The notes under the pieces were generated by a model. It was not told the origin of the DNA. It did not search any database and saw only the letters and a program-made list of their open reading frames with translations. DNA of 64,000 nt from Hydractinia symbiolongicarpus (Eukaryota; Cnidaria; Hydrozoa; Anthoathecata; Hydractiniidae), in the NCBI RefSeq assembly GCF_029227915.1, contig NC_079877.1, positions 5,830,001 to 5,894,000 of the forward strand, given 5' to 3'. The position numbers were made by a program, and so were the translations under genes. Positions 63,868-64,000 of this stretch are shown one piece after another; the first letter of the stretch is position 1; each line of letters begins with the position of its first letter.

Positions 63868-64000
63868 GACGCTGAATAAAAGAAGTTTAATCGCCGGCAA
63901 ACGAAAATCCGCGATTTCCCGTAAATCCCGGACTCGGCCCGTATAGTCAAAAGTATGCAAAGAAAGTACCCAGGGAGAAAACTCATTTCCCGAACGATTT
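63868..64000 (+). repeat. Partial type A monomer at right window edge
   Basis: It starts GACGCTGAATAAAAG, carries AAAATCCGCG and CCCGGACTCGG, and is cut at CCCGAACGATTT after 133 bases. The array therefore continues to the right. Confidence 0.95.

Larger units (their letters stand above)
1..64000 (+). repeat. Satellite DNA array, 202-bp monomer, about 316 head-to-tail copies
   Basis: The same 201-203 bp unit follows itself without a break across the window. For example GACGCT (or a one-base variant) starts monomers at 195, 397, 600, 803, 1005, 1207, 1410, 1613, 1815, 2017, 2219 and 2422. All copies share orientation, and no foreign insertion was found. The consensus, counted by hand, is 203 bp with 36 G and 41 C. 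Most 202-bp copies lack one G in the CCCGGGC segment. Because 202 and 203 are not multiples of three, the reading frame shifts at each monomer. The longest open frames, about 110-120 codons, are composites of two monomers with no start context, signal or conserved domain, so I call nothing protein-coding. A centromeric or pericentromeric role is inferred from array type only. Confidence 0.98.

Noticed and set aside
1-64000. CRISPR array or other regularly spaced prokaryotic repeat
   Set aside because: The whole 202-bp unit is repeated with no unique spacers, and there are no cas-like or any other genes. The organisation is satellite DNA.
1-64000. Ribosomal RNA intergenic subrepeats, tRNA-derived repeats or RNA polymerase III promoters
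   Set aside because: No rRNA-like sequence is present, no tRNA cloverleaf can be drawn, and no GGTTCGANTCC-like B box was found on either strand.
1-64000. AATAAA polyadenylation signal in each GCTGAATAAAAG monomer
   Set aside because: The hexamer is part of the consensus and has no associated transcription unit. Type B monomers lack it. It is expected by chance in AT-rich DNA.
1-64000. Telomeric repeats, transposon ends or a viral insertion
   Set aside because: No short telomere-type motif, terminal inverted repeat, target-site duplication or non-satellite segment was found at any position.

Overview
This window is one uninterrupted tandem satellite DNA array. From base 1 to base 64000 it consists of head-to-tail copies of a 201-203 bp monomer, roughly 316 copies (64,000 divided by about 202.4), all in the same orientation. 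I see no gene, RNA gene, transposon, inverted segment or unique sequence anywhere. The window starts and ends inside monomers, so the array continues on both sides. A megabase-style satellite of this kind points to a eukaryotic nuclear chromosome, most plausibly centromeric or pericentromeric heterochromatin, but the sequence does not identify the species. A hand-counted consensus monomer is about 38% GC with 12 CpG, about 1.6 times expectation. This argues against long-term decay by CpG methylation and is compatible with, though not proof of, a lightly methylated invertebrate-type genome.

Monomer anatomy, counted from the GACGCT that I use as start: a GC-richer first half carrying GCCGGC, a short GC dyad (CGGGC-TTG-GCCCG), a GTATAC palindrome and, in a subset, a CENP-B-box-like motif one base too short; then an AT-rich stretch (T6-AAATTA-T6); then a 9-bp perfect dyad (TCAAAAATG / TTTT / CATTTTTGA) framed by two ATGAGAC direct repeats. 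At least eight monomer types can be told apart by linked diagnostic substitutions.

The types are arranged in higher-order repeats (HORs) that are much more alike than neighbouring monomers. A 12-monomer period (2429-2430 bp) recurs in three separate places (about 0-4.5 kb, 21-25.5 kb, 52.5-56 kb), with a 24-monomer (4861 bp) relation between 27.8 and 32.7 kb. Shorter local duplications of 2, 3, 5, 7, 10, 11 and 19 monomers are layered on top. By region: 0-10.5 kb, 12-mer block with 3-, 7- and 5-mer duplications; 10.5-18.1 kb, three related modules; 18.1-29 kb, blocks marked by a TTTGTTTACCAATAAAAG variant and 2-, 4- and 12-mer duplications; 29-41.6 kb, blocks marked by TTTTTTACATTA and GTATAATC variants; 41.7-46 kb, a clean 2153-bp tandem duplication; 46-49 kb, mixed with a 403-bp two-monomer duplication; 49-56 kb, 7-, 12- and 19-mer relations; 56-60.6 kb, resembling 42-46 kb; 60.7-62.7 kb, a 1014-bp five-monomer duplication; then mixed types to the end.

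Most exchanges kept the monomer register and left hybrid monomers. Two did not: at 13000/13001 and 43820/43821 a tandem duplication joined different monomer phases, leaving shortened monomers of 154 and 128 bp. These are the most informative points for how the array evolves. Percentages and block edges are by eye; edges of in-register duplications are inherently blurred.
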